Source of the DNA: Treponema sp.
GTDB taxonomy: Bacteria; Spirochaetota; Spirochaetia; Treponematales; Treponemataceae
DNA: 64,000 nt
NCBI GenBank assembly: GCA_022510865.1
Contig: JAFLSQ010000002.1
Span: 1 to 64,000, forward strand
Direction: 5' to 3'
Of the stretch, positions 52,088-60,149 are shown piece by piece. The notes beneath the pieces are model-generated. The model was not told the DNA's origin. It made no database searches and was given only the letters and a program-made list of their open reading frames with translations. A program made the translations under genes and the position numbers. How positions within the stretch are numbered: the first letter of the stretch is position 1; every line of letters starts with the position of its first letter.

Positions 52088-52870
52088 CTAATCCTTGAGC
52101 ACGTCTGCCTCTATCGCCTTCCTTGACACAGGGTCAAGATAAGAAAGCAATTTCTGAGCCATGATACGCGGATTCTCACCAGCCTGAATAGCAAGCACAC
52201 CCTCAATCACCATCTCTTTGGCGCGCATTTCAGCAGAGTTGTGGGCAAGGAGCTTTGTGGCGAACGGAGTGATGAGCCAGTTCGCCATCATAGAACCGTA
52301 GAGCGTCGTAATCAAAGCGACAGCCATGTTAGGACCGAGCGATGACTTATCCTCCAAGTTGTTCAACATACCGATAAGTCCTACTACAGTACCCATCATA
52401 CCAAAACCCGGAGCGAATCCCGCCCATGCGTTGACAAGACCAATCCAGTCCATGTGGCGGGCCTCAACCTGGTTCATCTCATTCTCCATAATCGCGCGGA
52501 TGATGTTTCCGTCCGTGCCGTCAACCACAAGGCGCAGCCCCATCTTCATAAAATCGTCCTCAAGGTCATCAAGTCCGTCCTCAAGGGCAAGGATTCCCTC
52601 GCGTCTGGCCTTCTCCGAGAGGGCCTGCATATTCACGACTATATTTTTCTCACCAAAATCAGGAACTTTGAAAGCGCGTCCCATAATCTTGAACATACCC
52701 AGCGCTTTCTTTAACGGAGCCGCAATGAACATGGCGAAATATGAGCCGCCGATTGTCATTGCCATTGAAGGCACATCGATAATTCCGCCAAGCGTACCAC
52801 CTGATGTCATGACCGACATGACAATCATGGCCGCACCGCCAACGATACCAATAATACTTGCTATATCCAT
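52088..52870 (-). CDS. motA: Motor stator protein MotA
   Basis: This 260-residue inner-membrane protein has four helices (IASIIGIVGGAAMIVMSVMT, MAMTIGGSYFAMFIAAPLKK, GFAPGFGMMGTVVGLIGMLN, ALITTLYGSMMANWLITPFA) and a cytoplasmic loop with the basic and acidic residues (LSEKARREGILALEDGLDDL) that contact FliG. Conserved prolines are in GFAPGFG and ITPFA. Its ATG overlaps the flbD stop (TAATG). Confidence 0.96.
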   Translation of the reverse strand: MDIASIIGIVGGAAMIVMSVMTSGGTLGGIIDVPSMAMTIGGSYFAMFIAAPLKKALGMFKIMGRAFKVPDFGEKNIVVNMQALSEKARREGILALEDGLDDLEDDFMKMGLRLVVDGTDGNIIRAIMENEMNQVEARHMDWIGLVNAWAGFAPGFGMMGTVVGLIGMLNNLEDKSSLGPNMAVALITTLYGSMMANWLITPFATKLLAHNSAEMRAKEMVIEGVLAIQAGENPRIMAQKLLSYLDPVSRKAIEADVLKD

Positions 52871-53070
52871 TATAAGACCTCTTGCGCGTCCACACCGATA
52901 TTGCGCCGGTATGCAACGATTTTTTCTATGATGTCTTCGGGGGAATTCTTTACAATGATTTTACGACCCGACAGCATTGTCATCGTCAGGTCCGGAGTAG
53001 TCTCCATACATTCAATCATATGCGGATTCACCCAATATTTTTTCCCATCTAACCGCATTACATCTATCAT
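52870..53070 (-). CDS. flbD: FlbD-family flagellar protein
   Basis: This 66-residue protein matches small FlbD proteins (MIDVMRLDGKKYWVNPHMIE, TPDLTMTMLSGRKIIVKNSP). FlbD is usually encoded between flgE and motA in spirochaetes; its role is unclear. Here it is the first gene of the operon. The ATG lies 10 nt after a TATAAT hexamer and lacks a ribosome site. Confidence 0.88.
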   Translation of the reverse strand: MIDVMRLDGKKYWVNPHMIECMETTPDLTMTMLSGRKIIVKNSPEDIIEKIVAYRRNIGVDAQEVL

Positions 53071-53080
53071 TATTATAACA

Positions 53081-53108
53081 ATTATAATCTTTTTTTTCTA
53101 GATTTCAA
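53081..53108 (-). promoter_or_regulatory. Promoter of the motility operon
   Basis: TTGAAA (53108-53103), 16 bp, TATAAT (53086-53081) on the minus strand, directly upstream of flbD. The hexamer ends 10 nt before the start codon, so the transcript would have almost no leader. Confidence 0.55.
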
Positions 53109-53217
53109 CATTTTATTCGCAAACATTCTCAAAAACTTGCGATTTTTAGGCAAAAACAGCGATTAAAATCCATTCCTGGAAGCCACATCCCCATGATTTC
53201 CTCCGCCGCCGATTTTA

Positions 53218-54408
53218 TCACGGCAGCTCGCCAAGAAAAGCGTTCAGAAAAAGAATGCCCTCTCTCCCAAGCGAATACACCGCATCACCGCCAGCCGCAG
53301 AAATCCGGGCAAGCCCCTTCTTCTGCCATCGCAAAAACACATCCCGCACATCCTGCGGAAGCCTCCTCCCGAACGCGCGCTCGTACTCAGACTCAGAGAA
53401 GCCCGCGGATTTTCTGAGCGACATCATAAAAAACTCAAATTCCCCGGATTTCTCATCAATATTCTCTGTAGTCCACGGAAATTCCCCGGATTTCCCCGCG
53501 TCACCGCAATTCCAGTACCCGGTGTACTGTTTTATGTCCCGCGAATTTGTGCGGCGCAGAGCGCGTCCGCCGGGAAAATAAAGCGTTCCGGCAGCCCCGC
53601 TCCCGACACCGGCGTAATCCCCGCGGCTCCAGTACCGGATGTTGTGGGCGCACTCCTTGCCGGGCAAAGAAAAGTTCGAAATCTCATACTGATTGTAGCC
53701 CGCATCCTCCAGAAAATCACGGCCGGAAATCCACATCTCGTCGGCGAGGTCATAATCATAGGCAAGCGAGCCACAGGCAATCAGAGAGCCGAGTGGTGTC
53801 TCCTCCTCGACGGTAAGGCAATACATCGATATGTGGTCAGGACGCAGGGAGACAAGCTCGGCAAGTCCGTCAAGAAAAGAGCGGCTGCTCTCATGCGGCA
53901 TTGCGCAGATGATGTCCACAGAAAGGTTTCCATGCCACCGTTTTTTCAAAAGCGAGAGCGCGCTCCTGCTGATTTCCGCGCTTGCCCGGCGGCGGCAGAA
54001 AGTCAGGGCATCATCGCAAAGGCTCTGGATTCCGCAGGATATGCGGCTCACGCCGCATGAGGCCAGAGCATCAAGAAGGCTGTCGCACACATCATCGGGA
54101 TTGACCTCAAAAGTAATCTCGCAGCCGGGTTTGAGCCGGACATTCCCGCGGATGCACGAGAAAATCGTGTGAATCTGCGCGGGCGAAAGCAGGCTCGGAG
54201 TTCCGCCCCCGACATAAACCGACTCAACGAGGCAGTCCGAGCCGGAGAATCGGGATGAGATTTCTCCGCAGAGAGCGCGCACATAATCATCCGGAACTTT
54301 ATTCGCGGAGGCGACGCTGAAAAAATCGCAGTACGAGCATTTTGACAGGCAGAACGGAATGTGGATGTAAAGCCCGAGCGTCCTGCCCGAAAATTCAAGG
54401 TCGGCCAC
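53218..54408 (-). CDS. hemW: Radical SAM protein HemW (heme chaperone, formerly HemN-like)
   Basis: This 396-residue protein has the radical SAM cluster motif C-x3-C-x2-C in YIHIPFCLSKCSYCDFFSVA (residues about 14-33), followed by GGGTPSLLS and family regions ISCGIQSLCDDALTFCRRRA, HISMYCLTVEEETPLGSLIA and AHNIRYWSRGDYAGVGSGAA. It matches HemW, which delivers heme, rather than the HemN oxidase, which has an extra N-terminal cysteine pattern. The gene starts 11 nt after lepB. No convincing terminator is seen after it. Confidence 0.9.
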   Translation of the reverse strand: MADLEFSGRTLGLYIHIPFCLSKCSYCDFFSVASANKVPDDYVRALCGEISSRFSGSDCLVESVYVGGGTPSLLSPAQIHTIFSCIRGNVRLKPGCEITFEVNPDDVCDSLLDALASCGVSRISCGIQSLCDDALTFCRRRASAEISRSALSLLKKRWHGNLSVDIICAMPHESSRSFLDGLAELVSLRPDHISMYCLTVEEETPLGSLIACGSLAYDYDLADEMWISGRDFLEDAGYNQYEISNFSLPGKECAHNIRYWSRGDYAGVGSGAAGTLYFPGGRALRRTNSRDIKQYTGYWNCGDAGKSGEFPWTTENIDEKSGEFEFFMMSLRKSAGFSESEYERAFGRRLPQDVRDVFLRWQKKGLARISAAGGDAVYSLGREGILFLNAFLGELP

Positions 54409-54419
54409 GGATATTCCGG

Positions 54420-55127
54420 CTAGTAGACTTTGAAATTCTTGAACGGCAGATAGCAGAACAAGGCCTTGCCGTCAATGTCCGCCTTTGTGACCGCTCCCCA
54501 CAGACGCGAGTCATCCGTGGATTTCCTGTTGTCGCCAAGGACAAAATATTCGTCAGAGCCAAGGGTAATCTCATCAAAAGAGCCTTTCACTCCGATTGAC
54601 GAGTCCCAGCCCGAGGGCGCGGTGAAGAAAGTTACGTTGTAAGGCTTGGGCGTAATCTCGAATTCCGTGAGAAAATGACGCTCTCCGGCGGGCCTTACAT
54701 AAACGACATAATCGCGCATATAAATTGTGTCGCCCGGCATTCCTACAACCCTGCGCAGTTTCTGTTTTGTGCCGGGAAAAGACGAATCCTCGGAGAGAAA
54801 AACCTGCCGTCCTGTGAAAAACGACACGAAAACCTCGGACAGCCGCGCAATCCCCGATGATTTTTTCTCTGAAGGATGAGCGCGCCTCCCCAGAAGCACG
54901 ATGTTCCCGCGCTCGTAATTCTTTGCGGCCGGCGAGACCATCACGACGGATTCCTGAAGCACATCCGGAATCATTGAGACTGAGACCTGCCTCACAGGAA
55001 AAACAAAATACGAGAGTATTATGTTCACGAAAGCGAACAAAAAGACGGCGTAAAGAAAAACCAAAAAAGCGCGTCTCTGCTTTGCCTTTTTCATCTGGTA
55101 GGGTGTCTGCATCTGGTTGCGGTTCAC
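54420..55127 (-). CDS. lepB: Signal peptidase I family protein with arginine at the catalytic lysine position
   Basis: From GTG 55127, with AGAGG 5 nt upstream, the product is 235 residues. It has an N-terminal membrane helix (RRAFLVFLYAVFLFAFVNII), the catalytic serine in VRQVSVSMIPDVLQES, box D in LRRVVGMPGDTIYMRDYVVY and box E in EYFVLGDNRKSTDDSRLWGA. The box D sequence of typical enzymes is KRxVGxPGD, where the lysine is the general base; here that place is arginine (LRRVVGMPGD). The protein is otherwise a normal S26 peptidase that would remove signal peptides outside the inner membrane. The longer frame upstream (from 55166) starts at or before the predicted transcript start. Confidence 0.87.
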   Translation of the reverse strand: MNRNQMQTPYQMKKAKQRRAFLVFLYAVFLFAFVNIILSYFVFPVRQVSVSMIPDVLQESVVMVSPAAKNYERGNIVLLGRRAHPSEKKSSGIARLSEVFVSFFTGRQVFLSEDSSFPGTKQKLRRVVGMPGDTIYMRDYVVYVRPAGERHFLTEFEITPKPYNVTFFTAPSGWDSSIGVKGSFDEITLGSDEYFVLGDNRKSTDDSRLWGAVTKADIDGKALFCYLPFKNFKVY

Positions 55128-55166
55128 GGCAATCCTCTTAATCCTTGATTTCTCTGATTCTCTCAC

Positions 55167-55195
55167 ATATTAAAGTAATCAGGCGCAATTTTCAA
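55167..55195 (-). promoter_or_regulatory. Promoter of lepB-hemW
   Basis: TTGAAA (55195-55190), 17 bp, TAATAT (55172-55167) lie 39 nt upstream of the chosen lepB start. It faces away from the smpB promoter. Confidence 0.6.
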
Positions 55196-55212
55196 CAGTG
55201 TTGACAGAAAAC

Positions 55213-55241
55213 TTGAAACCAAAGTCGGTATGTCATATAAT
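55213..55241 (+). promoter_or_regulatory. Promoter of smpB
   Basis: TTGAAA (55213-55218), 17 bp, TATAAT (55236-55241). The hexamer ends 7 nt before the smpB ATG. Confidence 0.65.
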
Positions 55242-55248
55242 ATCATGT

Positions 55249-55710
55249 ATGGCTGGAAGAAAAAACATTGCGGAGAACAGAAAAGCCAGGTTCGATTACT
55301 TCATCGAGGACACTTACGAGTGCGGCATTGAGTTGCAGGGCACGGAAGTGAAATCGGTGAAAAACGGCAGCATCTCTTTCCCGGACGCATTCGCGGAGAT
55401 TACAGACGGCGAGGTGTGGATTAAGAACCTGCACATATCCGAATATTTTTTCTCGTCAGTTTTCAACCACAATCCGGACAGGCCCAAAAAACTCCTGCTT
55501 CACCGCGAGGAAATCAAAAAACTATCAAGAAAAGTCGATGAGAAAGGCTACACCCTCATTCCGCTGGACTTCTATCTTAAGAACGGGCGTGTCAAAGTCA
55601 CGCTCGGTGTATGCAAGGGAAAAAAGCAGTATGACAAGCGTGAGGCAATCAAAAACCGGGACCTTGACCGCGAGATGCAGAGGGATTTCTCAAAGAGACT
55701 GAGAGGATGA
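55249..55710 (+). CDS. smpB: SsrA-binding protein SmpB
   Basis: This 153-residue protein binds tmRNA and rescues stalled ribosomes. The conserved start is MAGRKNIAENRKARFDYFIE with the motif ECGIELQGTEVKSVKNGSIS; further landmarks are EVWIKNLHISEYFFSS and RKVDEKGYTLIPLDFYLKNG, and the basic tail is KKQYDKREAIKNRDLDREMQ. ATG 55249 fits family starts and lies 7 nt after a TATAAT, with no ribosome site, so the message is probably leaderless. Confidence 0.96.
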   Translation: MAGRKNIAENRKARFDYFIEDTYECGIELQGTEVKSVKNGSISFPDAFAEITDGEVWIKNLHISEYFFSSVFNHNPDRPKKLLLHREEIKKLSRKVDEKGYTLIPLDFYLKNGRVKVTLGVCKGKKQYDKREAIKNRDLDREMQRDFSKRLRG

Positions 55711-55717
55711 GGGCTAA

Positions 55718-56590
55718 GTGAAAAAAAATGCGCTGAGGTTGTTTTTTTCTGCGGTTCTCTTTTTGACTCCGTGCCGGGCAGTCGCTCAGGTTTACAACAT
55801 CGACTATTACGGCATTGTCTCAACCCAGATAGACGCGAACATGTCAAAAATGACCAGCGACCTTTATTACACGCAGCTCACAGAAATCAGCAATTTCTCC
55901 GTATCCGACAAGCGTGACGGCGCGTCAGTTTTCTCGCAGGAGCCGGACAGCGCGGATTTCTCGCAGACAACGCTCGCTTTCTACGCGCTGATTTCCAAAG
56001 ACGAGAGGACTGACAAATGGACTTCGGTCTTTAAAGTCGTGGACAAGATGCGCAACGAGGAGCACTCAAAATCAAAGACATACGACTCGTTCTATAAAAT
56101 CCTGATGGAGCCAAAATCTGTCCTGCAAGAGACAATCAGAGATTTGATAGAGAGCGACCAGAACGCCGTCGCAATCCAGAGGCGGCCGCAGGAAACGCAG
56201 AGCGCGAGAACCGGCGGGATTGAGTCCACGGAGGTGCTCTCCGGAACTTGGAGCGGGGAATCCACAATAGACAAAGTTGTGATTCTGCGCGGCGGGCGCG
56301 GATTCGTGATTTTCAAGAACGGAGCCTCCATGAACATCGGAATTGAGCTGACATCAAGCGGAGACAAGCAGAACATCGTAATCACGCAGAAAGGACGCTC
56401 GAACGCATCGTTTTACCCGGAGCTGCCGCGGAACATCGCGCTGAACGCCGCGCTCACAGCAGAGCCGATAACATGGACGTTCACGCCGCTTGACCCGGAC
56501 ACGCTCTCAGGCACAAAAAACACGCTGATTCAGAACGGCGAGGATTATGAGAACGGAACACTTTCTGTGGAATGGAAGCGGGTGAACTGA
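55718..56590 (+). CDS. Exported protein of unknown function
   Basis: This 290-residue product starts at GTG 55718 (MKKNALRLFFSAVLFLTPCR) with a signal peptide cleaved near AVAQ. The mature part has two regions: residues about 30-140 (YYGIVSTQIDANMSKMTSDL, FYALISKDERTDKWTSVFKV) and residues about 170-290 (LSGTWSGESTIDKVVILRGG, RGFVIFKNGASMNIGIEL), which looks like a beta-rich sheet. I recognise no family. It lies 7 nt after smpB and is probably cotranscribed. Location is periplasm or outer membrane. Confidence 0.7.
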   Translation: MKKNALRLFFSAVLFLTPCRAVAQVYNIDYYGIVSTQIDANMSKMTSDLYYTQLTEISNFSVSDKRDGASVFSQEPDSADFSQTTLAFYALISKDERTDKWTSVFKVVDKMRNEEHSKSKTYDSFYKILMEPKSVLQETIRDLIESDQNAVAIQRRPQETQSARTGGIESTEVLSGTWSGESTIDKVVILRGGRGFVIFKNGASMNIGIELTSSGDKQNIVITQKGRSNASFYPELPRNIALNAALTAEPITWTFTPLDPDTLSGTKNTLIQNGEDYENGTLSVEWKRVN

Positions 56591-56617
56591 GACACCCCAA
56601 GAATCCGGATGAGCGGC

Positions 56618-57115
56618 TCAGAGCTGCGGAAGGTCATATACGGGAACGCCCGTGATTATCGGTGATTTTTTTCTGCCGAAAACGATGTTCCCGGCATTCA
56701 CATCATACAAAAAGAGAATTACAAAAGTCAGAATCCCGAAAAACACGCCGATCATCTTGCAGTATTTCTCAGGCAGGAATTCCGGCTCCTCGTGGCGCAG
56801 GACAGTTCCTGTGTCATAGAGCGCGGTCTGGGCGGGCTTGAGCCCCGTAATCTTAACAAGTTTCTCATCATCACGGACATAGTCAAGGCGGCGGGCATAC
56901 GCGGCAATCACAGCCTTGTCAAACTGCAGCGCGGTCAGCTCAAGCCTAAGCTCGCTGTTTATGTTCTGAATGTCATCTGTCCGCTTGCTTATGACGCGCC
57001 TCTGCTCCTCCATCTGGTTAAAACAGCGTATGCTGTTCTGCCCTACAGTCACGGAGACAAGAACATAGGAAAAAGCCGCAGAGAAAATCGCAAAAAAATA
57101 TTTTGCACGTTTCAT
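56618..57115 (-). CDS. FtsB/DivIC-like septum protein
   Basis: This 165-residue protein has an N-terminal membrane helix (YFFAIFSAAFSYVLVSVTVG), a coiled coil (RCFNQMEEQRRVISKRTDDI, NINSELRLELTALQFDKAVI) and the DivIC-like core (AYARRLDYVRDDEKLVKITG). A second hydrophobic segment (CKMIGVFFGILTFVILFLYD) lies near the C-terminus, which is not standard for FtsB and may make it a two-helix anchor. FtsB/DivIC assists septal peptidoglycan synthesis. It is divergent from the acidic-protein gene. Confidence 0.75.
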   Translation of the reverse strand: MKRAKYFFAIFSAAFSYVLVSVTVGQNSIRCFNQMEEQRRVISKRTDDIQNINSELRLELTALQFDKAVIAAYARRLDYVRDDEKLVKITGLKPAQTALYDTGTVLRHEEPEFLPEKYCKMIGVFFGILTFVILFLYDVNAGNIVFGRKKSPIITGVPVYDLPQL

Positions 57116-57168
57116 AATATATTTCTTTATCGGAAAGAATTTCTGTTTTCTGAAATCGAAAGTTGTGC

Positions 57169-57174
57169 TATAAT
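57169..57174 (+). promoter_or_regulatory. TATAAT hexamer upstream of the acidic-protein gene
   Basis: A perfect TATAAT on the plus strand lies 85 nt before the start at 57260, without a clear -35 partner. A 13-codon frame (57184-57225, MKLAYVLFVVFHR) starts 9 nt after it. Confidence 0.35.
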
Positions 57175-57259
57175 CAAAAAAGGATGAAACTTGCCTATGT
57201 ACTTTTTGTCGTTTTCCACCGATAATAGTACGGACAATTCAATTATTGAGAGGAAATCT

Positions 57260-60148
57260 ATGAGCAGAGCGGATGACAATGCCAATGATCTTGAGAGCTA
57301 CGGAGTCTGGGTAAAAAACTCAAAATCATCCGAGAATGACAGTCAGCCGAGCGATGATTCTTTAGAAAGCCTGCCAGATTTTGATGACGCGGATTTCTCC
57401 GATATGTTCAAGGATGACTCACAGTTCTCCACAGAGAGCGCGGGAAATCCCACGGATTCTGCCGATGACATCCCCGGGCCGGCAAAAAAATCCGATGACC
57501 TGCCTGATTTCCAGGAAATTACCGCCGATGATTTTTCCTTTGACGCTTCCGACAACGCCCCGCAGAATGAAAAGCCCGATGATTCGGAGGAGATTGCCTT
57601 CGGAGAGGACGAGGAAATCTCCCTGGACGATTTTATGGACGGGGGATTCTCTGATGAGTCGGTCGCGGCCGGAAACAACGGTTTTGAGCCGGGAAAAGGC
57701 CCGGATGCCGCAGCCCAGCCGGGAGAAACGGAGGAGCTTTCCCTTGACGATTTTATGGACGGCGATTTTTCCGTCGCAGTTCCCGAGGAGGCGCAGAAAG
57801 CGCAGGAAGAGATAATCGATGAGAAGCCGCTTGAGATGGACATAACTTTTGATGACTCCGCGGATTTGGTCGAGCGCGAGGACAACATCACGATTGAGAG
57901 TGATTTTTCTGACGATGATTATGACAACGACACCATCTCAGAATCACAGACAGAGGAAGTCTCCATCGATGATTTCAGCTTTCTGTCTGACAGCGCGCCG
58001 CAATCCTCCCCGGCCGAGGAGAGAAATCCGCCAGCCTCTTCCGGTGAGATTTCCACAGAGGAAGTCGATCTCTCTGACTTTGGAATAGATGCCAGCGCGG
58101 AGGAGACTCCTGTAACCCAGGATGTTGAGGAAGCGAAAAACAAAGAGAAAGTCATTGATTATGACCTAACAGTAGGAGATGAAAATATGAGCACGGCACC
58201 AGTTGTAAATGAGATTAAGCAGACCGCGTCGTCAGACAAACCGGAGAACCCGGAGGCACAGGGTCAGACAGTCCCCGCGAACGCCACAGTCGTGGAGAAT
58301 TCGCTTTTGCAGCAGATTGTCTCTGACCTTGCGGGCCTCAAAGACGAGATAAACAAGATTAAAGGCACAATCGCAGAAATGAAATCCGGCGAGCCTCATG
58401 CGGACATAAGCGCGGATGCATCAGACGAGCCTGTGATTCCTGCGGACGAAGACGCGAATTCAGGCGGATTTTTTGACGCGGACGACACGGATGAGACAAT
58501 CGCGCTTTCCGGTGACGAGCTGTCGAATATTTTCAGCACCGCGGAATTCAGCGAGGCGGACAGCACCGCCCCCGCGCCGGTTGAGATTTCTGAGCCGGAG
58601 AGTGATTTTGAGGAGCCGGCCGTGCAGTCAGAAGAGCCTGCGGAAAGCCCCGCGGAGACTTCTGATGAGGTAATTGAGAGCACAGAGATGGAGGCGGACA
58701 ATCCCGCTGAGACCCCGGCCGAGGAAATCATTTCTGAGGAGATTCCCGAGGAAGAGCCTGCTTTTGAGGACGATGCGGGCGCGTTCGAGCTTCCTGATTT
58801 TGAGGAACCGATTGTTGAGGACGAGCCTCTTGCAGAGGAAGCGTCCGGCGAGAGCGTCTTTGAGGAGCCGATCGCAGAAGAGACATCCGCCAAAGAGGGC
58901 ATCGCTGACGCAGAGCCTGTTTTTGCGGACGAGCTTTCACAAGAAGAGACAGCCGCGCAGGAACGCCCCGCCTTTGATTTTGAGGATGAGCCGCTCACCG
59001 AGCCTGATTTTGACACGATTGAGGAGGCCGGTGAGACAGAGCAGGAGGATTTCAGTGACCTGCCCGAGGAAATATCAATCCCGCAGCCAGAGGAGCTTGT
59101 CGTGGAATCGGTCTCATCTGATTTCATAAACTCTGTCGCGGACACCACGGAAAAAGACGATGAGATTCCGACGGTCGAGAAACTTCTGGACGAGAAGTTT
59201 GATGACGAGCCATCCGTTGACGCGGAAATCGCAGTTGAGGCTGAGACCACCGAGGAAACCACGGACGACAACGAAAACGCTCCGATTGAGGAAGAGATTG
59301 CTTTTGATAATGAGCCGGCACCCGAAGTTGAGGAGGCCGCAGCCGAGGAACTTTCCGCCGACACCGCAGACGTTCCTGTTGAGGACGAGGTCTCTTTTGA
59401 TGAGGAACCTGCACTTGAAATCGAGGAAGCCGCAGCCGAGGAGATTTCCGCCGATAGCACAGACGTTCCTGTTGAGGACGAGGTCTCTTTTGATGAGGAG
59501 CCAGTGCTTGAAGTCGAAGAGCCGTCCGCCGCAGATGAGACGCAGGCGGAGGAGGAATTCGCCGACACAGAGATTTTCGCCGGAACTGACGAACTTTCTG
59601 AGATTGAGAGCATCCCAGAAGAGCCGGTTGTGGAGGAGACCGCCGCAGAGCAATCAGAAGAGGCGCAGAGCGAGGACGCTTTTGCCGATGTGGATGTCTT
59701 TGAGCCAGCGGACGAGCCTTCCGAGCCGGAACTGCAGAGCGTGGAGGAAGAGCCTGCCGCAGAGATTTCTGATGAGACGGCCAGCGACGATGACTTCACG
59801 ACAACGGACGATTTCATCGCGGATGAGCCGGAGCCAGTTGAGGCCGAAGAAATCGCGCAGAACATCACGACAGAGACCCCTGCCGAGGAATTCTTCTCTG
59901 AGGTTGACAACCTTGACAACAATATTTCCGACAGCAATCTGGATTATCTTACTGCAAAGAAAGAGCAGGCCGCTCCTGCCGCGGATGACACTGCGGTATC
60001 CGGAGACCTCAAGCAGGACATCAAATCTGTGCTGCTTTACATGGATCAGCTGCTTGAGAATCTGCCGGAAGAGAAAATCATCGAGTTCGCGAAATCGCAG
60101 GAATTCGTAACATATAAAAAACTTTTCAACGAACTGGGACTTTCCTGA
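57260..60148 (+). CDS. Very large acidic repeat protein of unknown function
   Basis: From ATG 57260, with GAGAGGAAA before it, the product is 962 residues, extraordinarily rich in D and E. Residues 1 to about 240 contain repeated ISLDDFMDGGFSD- and LSLDDFMDGDFSV-type units. A short conserved block lies at about 315-400 (VVENSLLQQIVSDLAGLKDE, INKIKGTIAEMK), then a long stretch of FEEP, EEPA and EDEV units, including a 31-residue repeat (DVPVEDEVSFDEEPALEIEE at two places, 93 bp apart). The C-terminus (DIKSVLLYMDQLLENLPEEK, IIEFAKSQEFVTYKKLFNEL) is helical and well conserved in appearance. There is no signal peptide. It may be a scaffold or an intrinsically disordered partner of the next genes; function unknown. 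Confidence 0.75.
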   Translation: MSRADDNANDLESYGVWVKNSKSSENDSQPSDDSLESLPDFDDADFSDMFKDDSQFSTESAGNPTDSADDIPGPAKKSDDLPDFQEITADDFSFDASDNAPQNEKPDDSEEIAFGEDEEISLDDFMDGGFSDESVAAGNNGFEPGKGPDAAAQPGETEELSLDDFMDGDFSVAVPEEAQKAQEEIIDEKPLEMDITFDDSADLVEREDNITIESDFSDDDYDNDTISESQTEEVSIDDFSFLSDSAPQSSPAEERNPPASSGEISTEEVDLSDFGIDASAEETPVTQDVEEAKNKEKVIDYDLTVGDENMSTAPVVNEIKQTASSDKPENPEAQGQTVPANATVVENSLLQQIVSDLAGLKDEINKIKGTIAEMKSGEPHADISADASDEPVIPADEDANSGGFFDADDTDETIALSGDELSNIFSTAEFSEADSTAPAPVEISEPESDFEEPAVQSEEPAESPAETSDEVIESTEMEADNPAETPAEEIISEEIPEEEPAFEDDAGAFELPDFEEPIVEDEPLAEEASGESVFEEPIAEETSAKEGIADAEPVFADELSQEETAAQERPAFDFEDEPLTEPDFDTIEEAGETEQEDFSDLPEEISIPQPEELVVESVSSDFINSVADTTEKDDEIPTVEKLLDEKFDDEPSVDAEIAVEAETTEETTDDNENAPIEEEIAFDNEPAPEVEEAAAEELSADTADVPVEDEVSFDEEPALEIEEAAAEEISADSTDVPVEDEVSFDEEPVLEVEEPSAADETQAEEEFADTEIFAGTDELSEIESIPEEPVVEETAAEQSEEAQSEDAFADVDVFEPADEPSEPELQSVEEEPAAEISDETASDDDFTTTDDFIADEPEPVEAEEIAQNITTETPAEEFFSEVDNLDNNISDSNLDYLTAKKEQAAPAADDTAVSGDLKQDIKSVLLYMDQLLENLPEEKIIEFAKSQEFVTYKKLFNELGLS

Positions 60149-60149
60149 A

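Noticed and set aside
57126-57234. Two CCGATAA sequences suggesting sigma-28 promoters for the FtsB-like and the acidic-protein genes.
   Set aside because: The expected TAAA at 15-nt spacing is absent in both (TCAG and GTAC instead), so the match is too weak.
58396-59937. A 513-codon serine-rich open frame on the minus strand, antisense to the acidic protein.
   Set aside because: It mirrors GAx/GAG codons of the acidic gene (read as serine) and has no ribosome site or domain.
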